From positions 300,966 through 364,965 of the forward strand of contig JBCCWO010000002.1 of NCBI GenBank assembly GCA_039193455.1: a stretch of 64,000 nt of DNA, read 5' to 3'. Origin of the DNA: JBCBGF01 sp039193455 (GTDB lineage: Bacteria; Pseudomonadota; Alphaproteobacteria; Rhodobacterales; Rhodobacteraceae). Position numbers and translations under genes: made by a program. Below the pieces are notes generated by a model. The model saw only the letters and a list, made by a program, of their open reading frames with translations, ran no database searches and was not told the DNA's origin. Shown here piece by piece: positions 1-8,048 of the stretch; within the stretch, counting starts at the first letter, position 1, and the number at the start of each line of letters is the position of its first letter.

Positions 1-1045
1 CGGCAAAGGCCCGGGCCAGTATCACGGCGAGGAACGCGGCCAGGATCACGGCCAGCAAGGCCAGCTCAATCCCAACGGCGAACCCGATGACGGCCGGGGC
101 AACCTGGCCCTGCGGCAGGCCGAAATCCACCAGCACGCTGGCAAAGGTCAACCCGTGCAGCACGCCAAAAGCGAACACTGTCACGGGCCGCAGCCAGCCG
201 AACTTCGGGCGCAGCAGGTTCTCTGCCGCCACATAGGTGATCGACAGTGCCACCAACGCCTCGACCAGCCACAATGACCCCAGCGGCACGGCAAAGACCC
301 CAAGCCCTGCAAGGGCAAGCACGACCGCATGCCCCAGCGCGAACGCCGCGACCTGCCAGAACACGGGACCCCAACCCAGCACGAAGAAGAACAGGGCGAG
401 CACGAACAGGATACGGTCGATCCCCTGCGACAGGATGTGAACAACCCCGGCGACCAGATAGATCAAGGTGGTTTCGCGCAGCTGGCGGGTTTCGCTGGCA
501 TCGCGGGGCAGCGGCGGCGACAGCGCGCCCCCGGTCAAAAACCCGGTATAGCCGTCCGCGACCCCCTGCTGGCGCACCACCAGCGCACCCAGCGACGCGG
601 CCCACCCGAACACAACGGGCGTCCCGTCATCGGGGAGCGTTGCCTCCAGCCAGATCACCGCTGTGCGCGAGAGGGCCGGGTTGCCGACCGCGGGGATGTC
701 GATCTGGCGCAATTCCGGGGTCAACGCGGTTTCGCCTGCGCGCAGCGTGATCAACTCGCGCAGATCGGGCCAGGCTGCGCGCAGCTCTGCCTCCAACTCC
801 GGAGGGGGCAGGGTGCGCAGGCGGTCGTATTCGGCGCCGTTTTCGGCGTCGTTCGTGTCGGTCAGCCCATCAAGATCAATGCCCGCCAGCGGCGCCTCAA
901 GCGCCAGGGCGATCGCGAGATCTACCCGATCCTCGAACACCGTGATGTCAGAGATTGCGGGCTGCACCTCGTGGGCCTTTGCCTGCACCGCCAGGGTGAG
1001 CACCAGACAGCAAATCACGCGTGACAAAAGCGCGGCCAGGCGCAT
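1..1045 (-). CDS. HupE/UreJ_2-like membrane protein, C-terminus cut by window edge
   Basis: The frame starts at an ATG at 1045 after an AAGGG ribosome site and stays open to the window edge, giving 348 codons without a stop. Residues 1 to about 24 look like a signal peptide ending near KAHEVQPA. A roughly 160-residue extracytoplasmic part follows, then hydrophobic helices carrying HILSQGIDRILF, FALGHAVVLALA and GVLHGLTFA. This order of domains matches the HupE/UreJ_2 family, which is linked by context to nickel or other metal supply. The usual GxDH motif reads GIDR here, so one likely metal-ligand histidine is replaced by arginine. It diverges from the DUF4198 gene with 34 bp between starts. 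Substrate is not known from sequence. Confidence 0.8.
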   Translation of the reverse strand, partial: MRLAALLSRVICCLVLTLAVQAKAHEVQPAISDITVFEDRVDLAIALALEAPLAGIDLDGLTDTNDAENGAEYDRLRTLPPPELEAELRAAWPDLRELITLRAGETALTPELRQIDIPAVGNPALSRTAVIWLEATLPDDGTPVVFGWAASLGALVVRQQGVADGYTGFLTGGALSPPLPRDASETRQLRETTLIYLVAGVVHILSQGIDRILFVLALFFFVLGWGPVFWQVAAFALGHAVVLALAGLGVFAVPLGSLWLVEALVALSITYVAAENLLRPKFGWLRPVTVFAFGVLHGLTFASVLVDFGLPQGQVAPAVIGFAVGIELALLAVILAAFLAVILARAFA

Positions 1046-1079
1046 ACTGCACCGCCCTTGTCTTGCAAAGGATCGCCCA

Positions 1080-1898
1080 ATGGCCCTGGTTCGCATGTTT
1101 GCCCCTTTGGTTGCGTTCGCTCTTATCACAGGGCCTGTGGGAAGCCATGAGTTCTGGATCGACCCTGCGCGCTTTGCCGTCGCGCCGGGCGAGGCAATCG
1201 AGGCCGATCTGCGCGTGGGAGAGGCTTTCGCAGGTGGGGCCCAATCCTATTTGCCAAGCCGGTTCCGGCGCTTTGAGCTGATCCAGGGCGCCGAGGCAAC
1301 CCCGGTCGAGGGCCGCCTGGGGGATCGTCCGGCGCTCAATCAGAGGCTCAGCGGCGACGGTCTTGCTGTGGTGGTGCATGAGACCACGGATTCCCGACTG
1401 ACCTATCGCGAGTTCGCAAAGTTCGAAAACTTCGTGCGCCACAAGGATGCCGAATGGACGATTGAGGCTCATCGCGTGCGCGGTTTGCCCGACAGCGGGT
1501 TTGTCGAGGTATATTCCCGCTATGCCAAGGCGCTGGTCGCCGTTGGTGCCGGGGCCGGGCGCGACAGCGTTGTGGGGATGGAGACCGAGCTTGTCGCGCA
1601 GGCAAACCCCTATACCGACGATATCGGAGACGGCCTGCCGGTCACCCTGCTTTATCAGGGGGCGCCGCGCGCCGAGGCGCAGATCGAGGTTTTTGAGAAA
1701 TCACCGTCCGGTGACGTGACCGTATCGACGGTGCGCACCGATGCACAGGGTGTGGCGCGCGTCCCGGTGCGCCCGGGGCACCGGTATATGCTGGATGCGG
1801 TTGTCCTGCGCCCGCCTGAAACGCCGGGGGCGGGTGCCAATGCGCCGGTCTGGGAAAGCCTGTGGGCGAACCTGACCTTCGCGGTGCCAGCGCGCTAG
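1080..1898 (+). CDS. DUF4198 (NikM-like) periplasmic protein
   Basis: 272 aa starting at ATG 1080 behind AAAGGA. A signal peptide covers about residues 1-22, and the mature protein begins HEFWIDP, the characteristic start of DUF4198 proteins. The rest is soluble and beta-rich, ending in a carboxypeptidase-regulatory-like segment around VRTDAQGVARVPVRPG. Members of this family sit beside nickel or cobalt uptake systems, and the divergent neighbour is a HupE/UreJ_2-type membrane protein. A role in metal acquisition for the nearby hydrogenases is therefore possible, but it is inferred from context only. A longer in-frame upstream extension was rejected because it lacks a signal peptide and runs through the divergent gene. 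Confidence 0.8.
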   Translation: MALVRMFAPLVAFALITGPVGSHEFWIDPARFAVAPGEAIEADLRVGEAFAGGAQSYLPSRFRRFELIQGAEATPVEGRLGDRPALNQRLSGDGLAVVVHETTDSRLTYREFAKFENFVRHKDAEWTIEAHRVRGLPDSGFVEVYSRYAKALVAVGAGAGRDSVVGMETELVAQANPYTDDIGDGLPVTLLYQGAPRAEAQIEVFEKSPSGDVTVSTVRTDAQGVARVPVRPGHRYMLDAVVLRPPETPGAGANAPVWESLWANLTFAVPAR

Positions 1899-2041
1899 TC
1901 GCGCTCTTCGGTGTTCACAAGCCAGCCGCCGGGGCCCGCCACGCTGTCGGGCAGTGCCACCACGAATACCTCGCGCAGAACCAGGCAGCTGATCAGGCTC
2001 ATCGCGAGCATGTCGAACGAAAAAATGTGAAGCAGTTCCAT
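1895..2041 (-). CDS. possible 48-aa single-span membrane peptide
   Basis: A short frame of 48 codons starts at ATG 2041, seven or so bases after a strong GGAGGG ribosome site, and ends at a TAG overlapping the convergent DUF4198 stop by four bases. Residues about 11-32 (from LAMSLISCLVL through VFVVAL) form one hydrophobic segment, and the C-terminus is polar (NTEERD). No family is recognised. Good ribosome site, sensible hydrophobicity and tight convergent packing favour a real gene. Its small size and the absence of any motif keep confidence moderate. Confidence 0.45.
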   Translation of the reverse strand: MELLHIFSFDMLAMSLISCLVLREVFVVALPDSVAGPGGWLVNTEERD

Positions 2042-2199
2042 CAGTCCCTCCGTCGTTAACGAAGAGCAAAGGCCCCATTCGCGGCAGGAAAGCGGCAGAG
2101 GACGGGTGCGGGCGGGGTCATTCTGGGCGATTTTGCGTCATTGCCCGGGTCTGCGGTATAGCGCGCGGCCCGGTTACGGACTGTTTCGAAACGGGAAAC

Positions 2200-2973
2200 C
2201 TAGGCGCCGGTGAACGGGTCGGGATCGTAGCCCACGCCCATCAGCGTCAGCCCATCGGGCGGGGCCACGGGCCCGCAAGCGGCGCGATCCTGCGCCGCCA
2301 GCGCGGTGCCGACCCGCGCCGGCGGCCAGCGCCCGGCGCCGACGCGTTCGAGCGTGCCCACGATGCTGCGCACCTGATTGTGCAGGAAACTGCGGGCGCG
2401 CAGGTCGAACCGCACCTCGGTGCCCCCCGCGACCGGGTGCGCCGTGATCTCGATCGCGTCCAGCGTCTTCTTCGGGCTCTTGGCCTGGCACATGGTGGAC
2501 CGAAAGGTCGTAAAGTCGTGGTGGCCCACCAGAAAGGCGGCACCCGCGCGCATGGCGACCACGTCAAGCGGGCCCGGCACCCGCCAGGCCAGCCCCGCGT
2601 CATGTGTCAGCGGCGCCCGCCGCGCAATCACCCGGTAGCGATAGCGTCGCTCCAGCGCCGAGAACCGCGCATGCCAGTCTTCGGCCACCTCTGCCACCGC
2701 CGTGACCGCCACCGGCGCGGGCTTCAGGTGGTAATTCACCGCCTCGGCCAGCCGGAATGGTTCCCAATCCCGCGCCAGGTCGCAATGCGCCACCTGCCCC
2801 TCGGCATGCACGCCCGCATCGGTGCGCCCGGCTGCCGCGATCGATCCGACGCTTGCGTCAAGCCTGCGCAGGGCCGCCTCGACCGCGCCCTGCACGGTGG
2901 GCTGGTCGTCCTGCCGCTGCCAGCCGGCAAAGGGCGTGCCGACATATTCGATTTTCAGGGCATAGCGCGGCAT
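2200..2973 (-). CDS. truA: tRNA pseudouridine(38-40) synthase TruA
   Basis: 257 aa, the normal size for TruA, which isomerises uridines 38-40 in the anticodon arm of many tRNAs. The N-terminus RYALKIEYVGTPFAGWQ is typical, and the catalytic aspartate lies in the motif AAGRTDAGVHA (D52). Later family blocks include RARSFLHNQVRSIVG near residues 190-205 and the C-terminal GYDPDPF. The start at 2973 places the family N-terminus exactly. Its upstream region shares about 137-167 bp with the divergent ycjX gene and contains a short dispersed repeat. In many alphaproteobacteria truA follows fmt/def; that is not the case here. Confidence 0.97.
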   Translation of the reverse strand: MPRYALKIEYVGTPFAGWQRQDDQPTVQGAVEAALRRLDASVGSIAAAGRTDAGVHAEGQVAHCDLARDWEPFRLAEAVNYHLKPAPVAVTAVAEVAEDWHARFSALERRYRYRVIARRAPLTHDAGLAWRVPGPLDVVAMRAGAAFLVGHHDFTTFRSTMCQAKSPKKTLDAIEITAHPVAGGTEVRFDLRARSFLHNQVRSIVGTLERVGAGRWPPARVGTALAAQDRAACGPVAPPDGLTLMGVGYDPDPFTGA

Positions 2974-3018
2974 ATCCGGCCTCTAGCCTTCCTGCCGAGG
3001 CGGTGCAATCCGCGGCCC

Positions 3019-3040
3019 TTTCATCTTGGCGCAAATACTC
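3019..3040. repeat. short dispersed repeat, copy 1
   Basis: The 20 bases from 3021, TCATCTTGGCGCAAATACTC, match 18 of 20 positions of the segment at 63841-63860 (TCATCTTGGTCAAAATACTC). Both copies lie in intergenic DNA close to gene starts. Function is unknown; it may be a small repetitive element of this lineage. Confidence 0.5.
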
Positions 3041-3140
3041 AAAGGCCCGGCCCATCGGCGGGGAAAACCGGGCAATGCTTCCCCACTGGCATGGCCCCGC
3101 GCGCCTCCTTATGTTCCAAAGGGATGGCAAGGGGCAGGTT

Positions 3141-4556
3141 TTGATCCTAGGCGACATTGCAGACGGGCTGACGCGGGGTGTGGAATCCACCGTCTCCACC
3201 GTGTCCGAGGCGTTTTTCGAACCCGTGATCCGGCTTGGCGTCACCGGGCTGTCGCGCGCGGGCAAGACGGTGTTTATCACCTCGCTGGTGGCCAACCTGA
3301 TCCAGCGGGGCCGGATGCCCCAGCTTTCCGCCGCCGCCAATGGCCGGATCCGCACCGCCTATCTGCAACCCCAACCCGACGACACCGTCGCGCGTTTTGA
3401 CTATGAAACGCATCTGGATGCGCTGACAGGCCCCGCGCCGCATTGGCCCGAGAGCACGCGCACGATCAGCGAACTGCGCCTGTCGCTGCGGGTGCAGCCC
3501 ACGGGCCTGTTGTCCGGGTTTTCCGGCCCGCGCACCGTGCATCTCGACATCGTGGACTATCCCGGTGAGTGGTTGCTTGATCTCGCCCTGCTCGACAAAA
3601 GCTATGGCGGTTGGAGCGATGAGAGCCTTGCGCGGCTGGCCACCCGTGACATCGCCGCCGAGTTTCGCGCGGCCGAGGCAGCGGCCTCGCCCGATGCACG
3701 CCACAAAGAGCCCGAGGCGAAAGCGCTGGCAGACAGCTACACGCAATATCTGACATCGGCGCGCGGGGCGGGGCTCAGCGATTGCACACCGGGGCGGTTC
3801 CTATTGCCCGGTGATCTGGCGGGGTCGCCTGTCCTGACCTTTGCCCCCTTGCGCAAGCCCCAGACGCCCCGGCGCGGGTCGCTTTGGCGCGAGTTCGAGC
3901 GGCGGTACGAGGCCTATAAACGCGAGGTGGTAAAGCCCTTCTTCCGCAACCACTTTGCCCGGATCGACCGGCAAATCGTGCTCGTCGATGCGCTGGGCGC
4001 GATCCATGCGGGCCCGCAGGCGGTGGAAGACCTGCGCCAGGCGATGGCCGATATCCTCGCCGCGTTTCGTCCGGGCAGGAACGCCTTTCTGAGCCAGCTC
4101 TTGATGGGAAAACGGGTGGAGCGGATCCTCTTTGCCGCCACCAAGGCCGACCATTTGCACCACACCCAGCACCCGCACCTCACAGCGATCATCGAGGCGC
4201 TGATGGCCGATGCCAAATCGCGGGCGGATTTCGCCGGGGCGGAGACGCAGGCGCTGGCGATCGCGGCATTGCGCGCCACCACCGAGGAGCGGATGGATCA
4301 CAAGGGCACGACGCTGGACGTGGTGCGCGGCATCCTGCGCGATACGGGCAAATCCGCGGCCTTCTTCCCCGGCGCGTTGCCCCAGGATCCCGCGCGGCTC
4401 TTGGCGCCAGCACGACAGGGCGCGACCCAGTGGTTGGACGCGGACTACGCGATCATGGATTTTGCCCCGCAGCCGCTTGAACTGCGCCCGGGCGACGGGC
4501 CGCCGCATATCCGGCTCGACAAGGCCGCCGAATTTCTGATCGGAGACAAACTGTGA
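3141..4556 (+). CDS. ycjX: YcjX-family GTPase-like protein
   Basis: 471 aa, close to the 465 aa of E. coli YcjX. The first domain carries a P-loop variant GLSRAGKT (about residues 34-41) followed by FITSLVANL, and a later DYPGEWLLDL block stands in for the G3 motif. The C-terminal half holds the family blocks VLVDALGAIHAGP and FAATKADHLHH. TTG at 3141 is chosen because AAGGGG precedes it by about seven bases and family N-termini begin at this point (LILGDIADG). An in-frame ATG at 3111 has no ribosome site. The stop overlaps the ycjF start by four bases. YcjX and YcjF are stress-associated proteins of unclear biochemical role. Confidence 0.88.
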   Translation: MILGDIADGLTRGVESTVSTVSEAFFEPVIRLGVTGLSRAGKTVFITSLVANLIQRGRMPQLSAAANGRIRTAYLQPQPDDTVARFDYETHLDALTGPAPHWPESTRTISELRLSLRVQPTGLLSGFSGPRTVHLDIVDYPGEWLLDLALLDKSYGGWSDESLARLATRDIAAEFRAAEAAASPDARHKEPEAKALADSYTQYLTSARGAGLSDCTPGRFLLPGDLAGSPVLTFAPLRKPQTPRRGSLWREFERRYEAYKREVVKPFFRNHFARIDRQIVLVDALGAIHAGPQAVEDLRQAMADILAAFRPGRNAFLSQLLMGKRVERILFAATKADHLHHTQHPHLTAIIEALMADAKSRADFAGAETQALAIAALRATTEERMDHKGTTLDVVRGILRDTGKSAAFFPGALPQDPARLLAPARQGATQWLDADYAIMDFAPQPLELRPGDGPPHIRLDKAAEFLIGDKL

Positions 4557-5551
4557 CGGATCCCAGGACAGGCCCCGTGCTGATTGAGCTTGAGGCCGAC
4601 AACCCCTCCCCCGCCGAGGCCGAGCCGGTGGTCGATATGGACACCGCGCCCACCGGGCAGGCGATGCAGACCATGGCCACGCTCACCGCGCGCCAACCCT
4701 CGGCCCTGGCGCGGTGGTTCTGGCGGCTCCTGAGCGCGCTCTTGGTCTTTGCGCTGTCGGTTTGGGCCTATGACTTTGTGATGGGTCTGGTCGCGCGCAA
4801 CCCGATCCTTGGCTATGCGGCGCTGGGCCTGACGGGTTTGTTCCTGATCACCTGCCTTGCGATCATCCTGCGCGAATGGTCCGCGCTTGCCCGGCTCGCC
4901 CGGCTCGACAAGATCCACACCGCGGCCGAGGCGGCGCGCACGTCCGGCGACATGGCCGCCGCGCGGCAGGTGACCGATCAGATTGCCGCGCTTTATGCCG
5001 GGCGCGATGACCTGCGCTGGGGGCTTGACCGGGTGAAGGCACGGGGCGCCGAGGTGGTCGATGCCGATACGCTGTTCGGTCTTGTCGAGGCCGATCTGAT
5101 GGCCCCGCTCGACGCCGCCGCCACCCGCGAGGTCGAGGCGGCGGCGCGCCAGGTCGCGACGGTCACCGCGCTGGTACCCATTGCGCTGGCGGATGTGGTG
5201 GCCGCGCTCACCGCCAATCTGCGCATGATCCGCCGGATCGCCGAAATCTATGGCGGGCGCGGTGGCACGCTGGGCGCCTGGCGCCTGACCCGCGCGGTCC
5301 TGTCCCATCTGGTGGCCACGGGCGCCGTGGCAATCGGCGACGACCTGATCGGATCCGTGGCCGGGGGTGGGGTGCTGTCCAAGATTTCACGCCGGTTCGG
5401 CGAGGGGCTGATCAACGGCGCACTGACCGCACGCGTGGGCGTGGCTGCAATGGAGGTCAGCCGCCCGCTGCCCTTCGGCAAGGACCGGCGCCCCTCGGTC
5501 ACCGCAGTTGTGAAACGCGCGCTCGCGGGGTTGTTCACGCAGAAGGGGTGA
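4553..5551 (+). CDS. ycjF: YcjF/TIGR01620-family membrane protein (DUF697)
   Basis: 332 aa from a GTG start overlapping the ycjX stop (GTGA). A polar, acidic N-terminus of about 60 residues is followed by two adjacent membrane spans (about 68-90 and 97-117). A long charged region comes next, and the DUF697 portion contains VTALVPIALADVVAALTANLRMIRRIAEIYGG near residues 202-235. The pairing with ycjX is conserved across proteobacteria, where both are reported in envelope or phage-shock-type stress responses. The overlap implies translational coupling. The exact function is unknown. Confidence 0.88.
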   Translation: MTDPRTGPVLIELEADNPSPAEAEPVVDMDTAPTGQAMQTMATLTARQPSALARWFWRLLSALLVFALSVWAYDFVMGLVARNPILGYAALGLTGLFLITCLAIILREWSALARLARLDKIHTAAEAARTSGDMAAARQVTDQIAALYAGRDDLRWGLDRVKARGAEVVDADTLFGLVEADLMAPLDAAATREVEAAARQVATVTALVPIALADVVAALTANLRMIRRIAEIYGGRGGTLGAWRLTRAVLSHLVATGAVAIGDDLIGSVAGGGVLSKISRRFGEGLINGALTARVGVAAMEVSRPLPFGKDRRPSVTAVVKRALAGLFTQKG

Positions 5552-5694
5552 GTGGTGCGGTGTGGCGGTCGGACTGCTTAACCCAGGTACGGGTGGGCCT
5601 GGCGCGGGGCTGCGATCTGCTCCCTTAAGACCGTCGGCTCCCGAGACGACACGTGCCCTCCGCGCAATCCGGCGGGACCACAACGCTTTTCCGA

Positions 5695-5720
5695 GACCAA
5701 CAATTGCCTTAGGCTTGGTC
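5695..5720. promoter_or_regulatory. inverted repeat in the hupT leader
   Basis: GACCAA (5695-5700) and TTGGTC (5715-5720) form a perfect 6-bp inverted repeat separated by 14 bases, immediately before the hupT ribosome site (GAAGGAG). It could be an operator or an mRNA hairpin. The 182-bp gap between ycjF and hupT shows no convincing promoter otherwise. Confidence 0.3.
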
Positions 5721-5733
5721 CGAAGGAGTAAAA

Positions 5734-7056
5734 ATGTCCTTGGAGCACAATCCTTCTGGCGCCGAACGGCCGTTTACCACCGAGGCTTGGTCTCAGGTGC
5801 TGGCGGCTGTCGACAAGGCCTATGCCGAGCTTGTGTCCTACCAGGAACGCCTTGAGCATCAAAATGAAGAGTTGCACGAGGTTCGGCGGCTCCTTGGATC
5901 GATCCTATCATCGGTCAGCGATGTCATGCTGGTCCTCGACCGATCCGGCGTGGTCAAGGAAATCAGCGGCTCGATTGAGCAGGCGACGGGCAAGCAAGGT
6001 GGCGGACTTGTTGGCATACGGGCCGAGACGGTTTTCGATGGCGACAGTGCGATCGCCGTTCGGCGGGCGATTGAGACGCTTCGGTTTTCCCGGGATCCGG
6101 TGCAATTCGAAGCGTCGATCCTGACGCCCGATGGGCCGGCACCGTACGACATTTCAATCTCTCCCAGAACCGATGACCGGGGGCGGATGATCGGTGCCGT
6201 GATTGTCGGACGCCCGTTGGGGGAGCTGCGTCGCGCCTATGCCGAGTTGGAAGAGAGCCACCAGACCCTGAAAGAGGCGCAGGCCCAGCTTGTGCGCAAC
6301 GAGAAGCTTGCCTCTTTGGGGCGCCTGCTTGCGGGCGTGGCCCACGAACTGAACAACCCGATCAGCTTTGTCTATGCCAACGCGCATACGCTGGAGAAGT
6401 ACATTAGCCGGTTTGAAACCTACTTCGAACGGGTCGAGGCGGGCGCGCCGCGGAGCGAACTGATCGAGCTCCGGCGTGAGCTGAAACTGGACCGTGAGTT
6501 GCGCAATCTGCGGCAGTCCATCGAAGGCGCCCGGGACGGGGCCGAGCGTGTGCACGACATCGTGTCCGATCTCCGGCGTCTGAGCGTTGCGGGAAATACC
6601 GAGCGGGCATCTTTTGACCTTGTCGAGGCGGCCCGGGTCGCGGCGCGCTGGGTCAGCCGCGGCTCGAAATCCGAGGCCGTGGTCCGGTTTGAGGGGGTGC
6701 AATCGCTCCAAGTCGTGGGGAATGCCGGACATATCCAGCAGATCGTCATGAACCTGGTTCAAAACGCGATCGATGCGACCGCTGATCAGTCAGAACCAGA
6801 TGTGGCGATTTCGGTCGCAGGGGAAGGGCCGGACGCGGTTTTGACGGTGTCTGACAATGGTTCGGGGATCGATCAGGATGCCTCGTCGTCGGTCTTCGAC
6901 CCGTTTTTTACGACCAAACCCGTTGGGCAGGGCACCGGTCTGGGCCTGTCAATTTCGGCCAAGATCGCGGAGGAGCACGGGGGTACGCTTGTGTTTGTCA
7001 ATCTCGATCAGGGGACCGCGTTCCGCCTGACACTTCCGTTGGAAGAGACGCCGTGA
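5734..7056 (+). CDS. hupT: hydrogenase-regulating sensor histidine kinase HupT
   Basis: 440 aa, soluble with no membrane span. An N-terminal helix (to about 50) leads into a PAS-type domain (about 52-160), then the dimerisation/phosphoacceptor segment with GVAHELNNP (H204). The ATP-binding domain has N-box NLVQNAIDA and G-boxes SDNGSGI and GQGTGLGLS. In R. capsulatus HupT phosphorylates HupR when H2 is absent and is silenced by the HupUV sensor when H2 is present. The gene heads hupT-hupU-hupV-hypF with four-base overlaps, so kinase and sensor should be made together. The ATG at 5734 follows a good GGAG site. Confidence 0.93.
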   Translation: MSLEHNPSGAERPFTTEAWSQVLAAVDKAYAELVSYQERLEHQNEELHEVRRLLGSILSSVSDVMLVLDRSGVVKEISGSIEQATGKQGGGLVGIRAETVFDGDSAIAVRRAIETLRFSRDPVQFEASILTPDGPAPYDISISPRTDDRGRMIGAVIVGRPLGELRRAYAELEESHQTLKEAQAQLVRNEKLASLGRLLAGVAHELNNPISFVYANAHTLEKYISRFETYFERVEAGAPRSELIELRRELKLDRELRNLRQSIEGARDGAERVHDIVSDLRRLSVAGNTERASFDLVEAARVAARWVSRGSKSEAVVRFEGVQSLQVVGNAGHIQQIVMNLVQNAIDATADQSEPDVAISVAGEGPDAVLTVSDNGSGIDQDASSSVFDPFFTTKPVGQGTGLGLSISAKIAEEHGGTLVFVNLDQGTAFRLTLPLEETP

Positions 7057-8048
7057 ACCTGCTCTGGCTCCAATCCGCAGGATGCGGCGGTTGTACGATG
7101 TCGCTGCTTTGCGCCGAAGATCCGAATGTCCTGGAGCTTTTGGACGATGCGGGCATCAATCTGCTGTGGCATCCGGCGGTTTCAGAGGCGACGGGCGCCG
7201 AGGCCAACGCCCTTTTGGAAAGTGTGGCCGCTGGAGAGACCGCGCTCGACATCTTGTGCGTCGAGGGATCGATCGTGACGGGGCCGAACGGCACGGGACG
7301 GTTTCACATCCTGTCCGGGACCGGGCGGTCGATGCTGGATTGGTGCCAAACACTGGCTCCGCTCGCGCGCCATGTCGTTGCAGTGGGCACCTGTGCGGCC
7401 TTTGGCGGGGTCACAGCGGCTGGCGGCAACCCGGCAGGTGCCGTGGGTCTGCAATTTGACGGAAGCCAGGTGGGCGGTGCCTTGCCGGGCGAGTTCCAAA
7501 GCCGCTCGGGTCTGCCGGTGATCAACGTCGCGGGCTGTCCCACGCATCCCGGCTGGGTGACCGAGACGCTGTTGCTTCTGGCGGGCGGTGCATTGGAGGC
7601 GGACGCGCTTGACGGGTTTTACCGGCCGCGGTTTTACACGGACCATTTGGTGCACCACGCCTGCCCGAAGAATGAGTACTACGAATACAAGGCAAGCGCG
7701 CGGCAGCTGTCCGAGCTTGGGTGCTTGATGGAGCATTTGGGATGTATTGGCACGCAGGCCGTCGGTGACTGTAACATCCGGCCCTGGAATGGCGGTGGTT
7801 CGTGCACGCGGGGCGGATACCCCTGCATTGCCTGCACCAGCCCGGATTTCGAGGATCCGCAGCTGACCTTCACCGAGACGGCGAAACTCGCCGGTATTCC
7901 GGTGGGCCTGCCGACCGATATGCCCAAGGCGTGGTTCATGGCGCTCACGTCCCTTTCCAAGGCCGCGACGCCTGAACGGATCAACCGGAATGCCCAATCC
8001 GACCGGATCGAAGTGGCGCCAAAGCCGAAACGCGAGCGATCGATGTGA
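7053..8048 (+). CDS. hupU: regulatory (H2-sensing) [NiFe] hydrogenase small subunit HupU
   Basis: 331 aa from a GTG overlapping the hupT stop by four bases. It begins directly with MNLLWLQSAGCGGC, so it has no Tat leader, and it has no C-terminal membrane anchor. Both traits are typical of cytoplasmic sensor hydrogenases (HupU/HoxB). Iron-sulfur ligands are visible in AGCGGC, VGTCAAFGG, NVAGCPTHPGW, HHACPKNEYYEY and the cysteine-rich stretch from HLGCIGTQ to PCIACTSP. The proximal motif is CGGC rather than the CTCC of HupS. Together with HupV it would bind H2 and signal to HupT rather than support growth on H2. Confidence 0.95.
   Translation: MNLLWLQSAGCGGCTMSLLCAEDPNVLELLDDAGINLLWHPAVSEATGAEANALLESVAAGETALDILCVEGSIVTGPNGTGRFHILSGTGRSMLDWCQTLAPLARHVVAVGTCAAFGGVTAAGGNPAGAVGLQFDGSQVGGALPGEFQSRSGLPVINVAGCPTHPGWVTETLLLLAGGALEADALDGFYRPRFYTDHLVHHACPKNEYYEYKASARQLSELGCLMEHLGCIGTQAVGDCNIRPWNGGGSCTRGGYPCIACTSPDFEDPQLTFTETAKLAGIPVGLPTDMPKAWFMALTSLSKAATPERINRNAQSDRIEVAPKPKRERSM

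Noticed and set aside
2380..3144. 254-codon plus-strand frame through truA
   Set aside because: Antisense shadow of truA; composition is Arg/His/Pro-rich.
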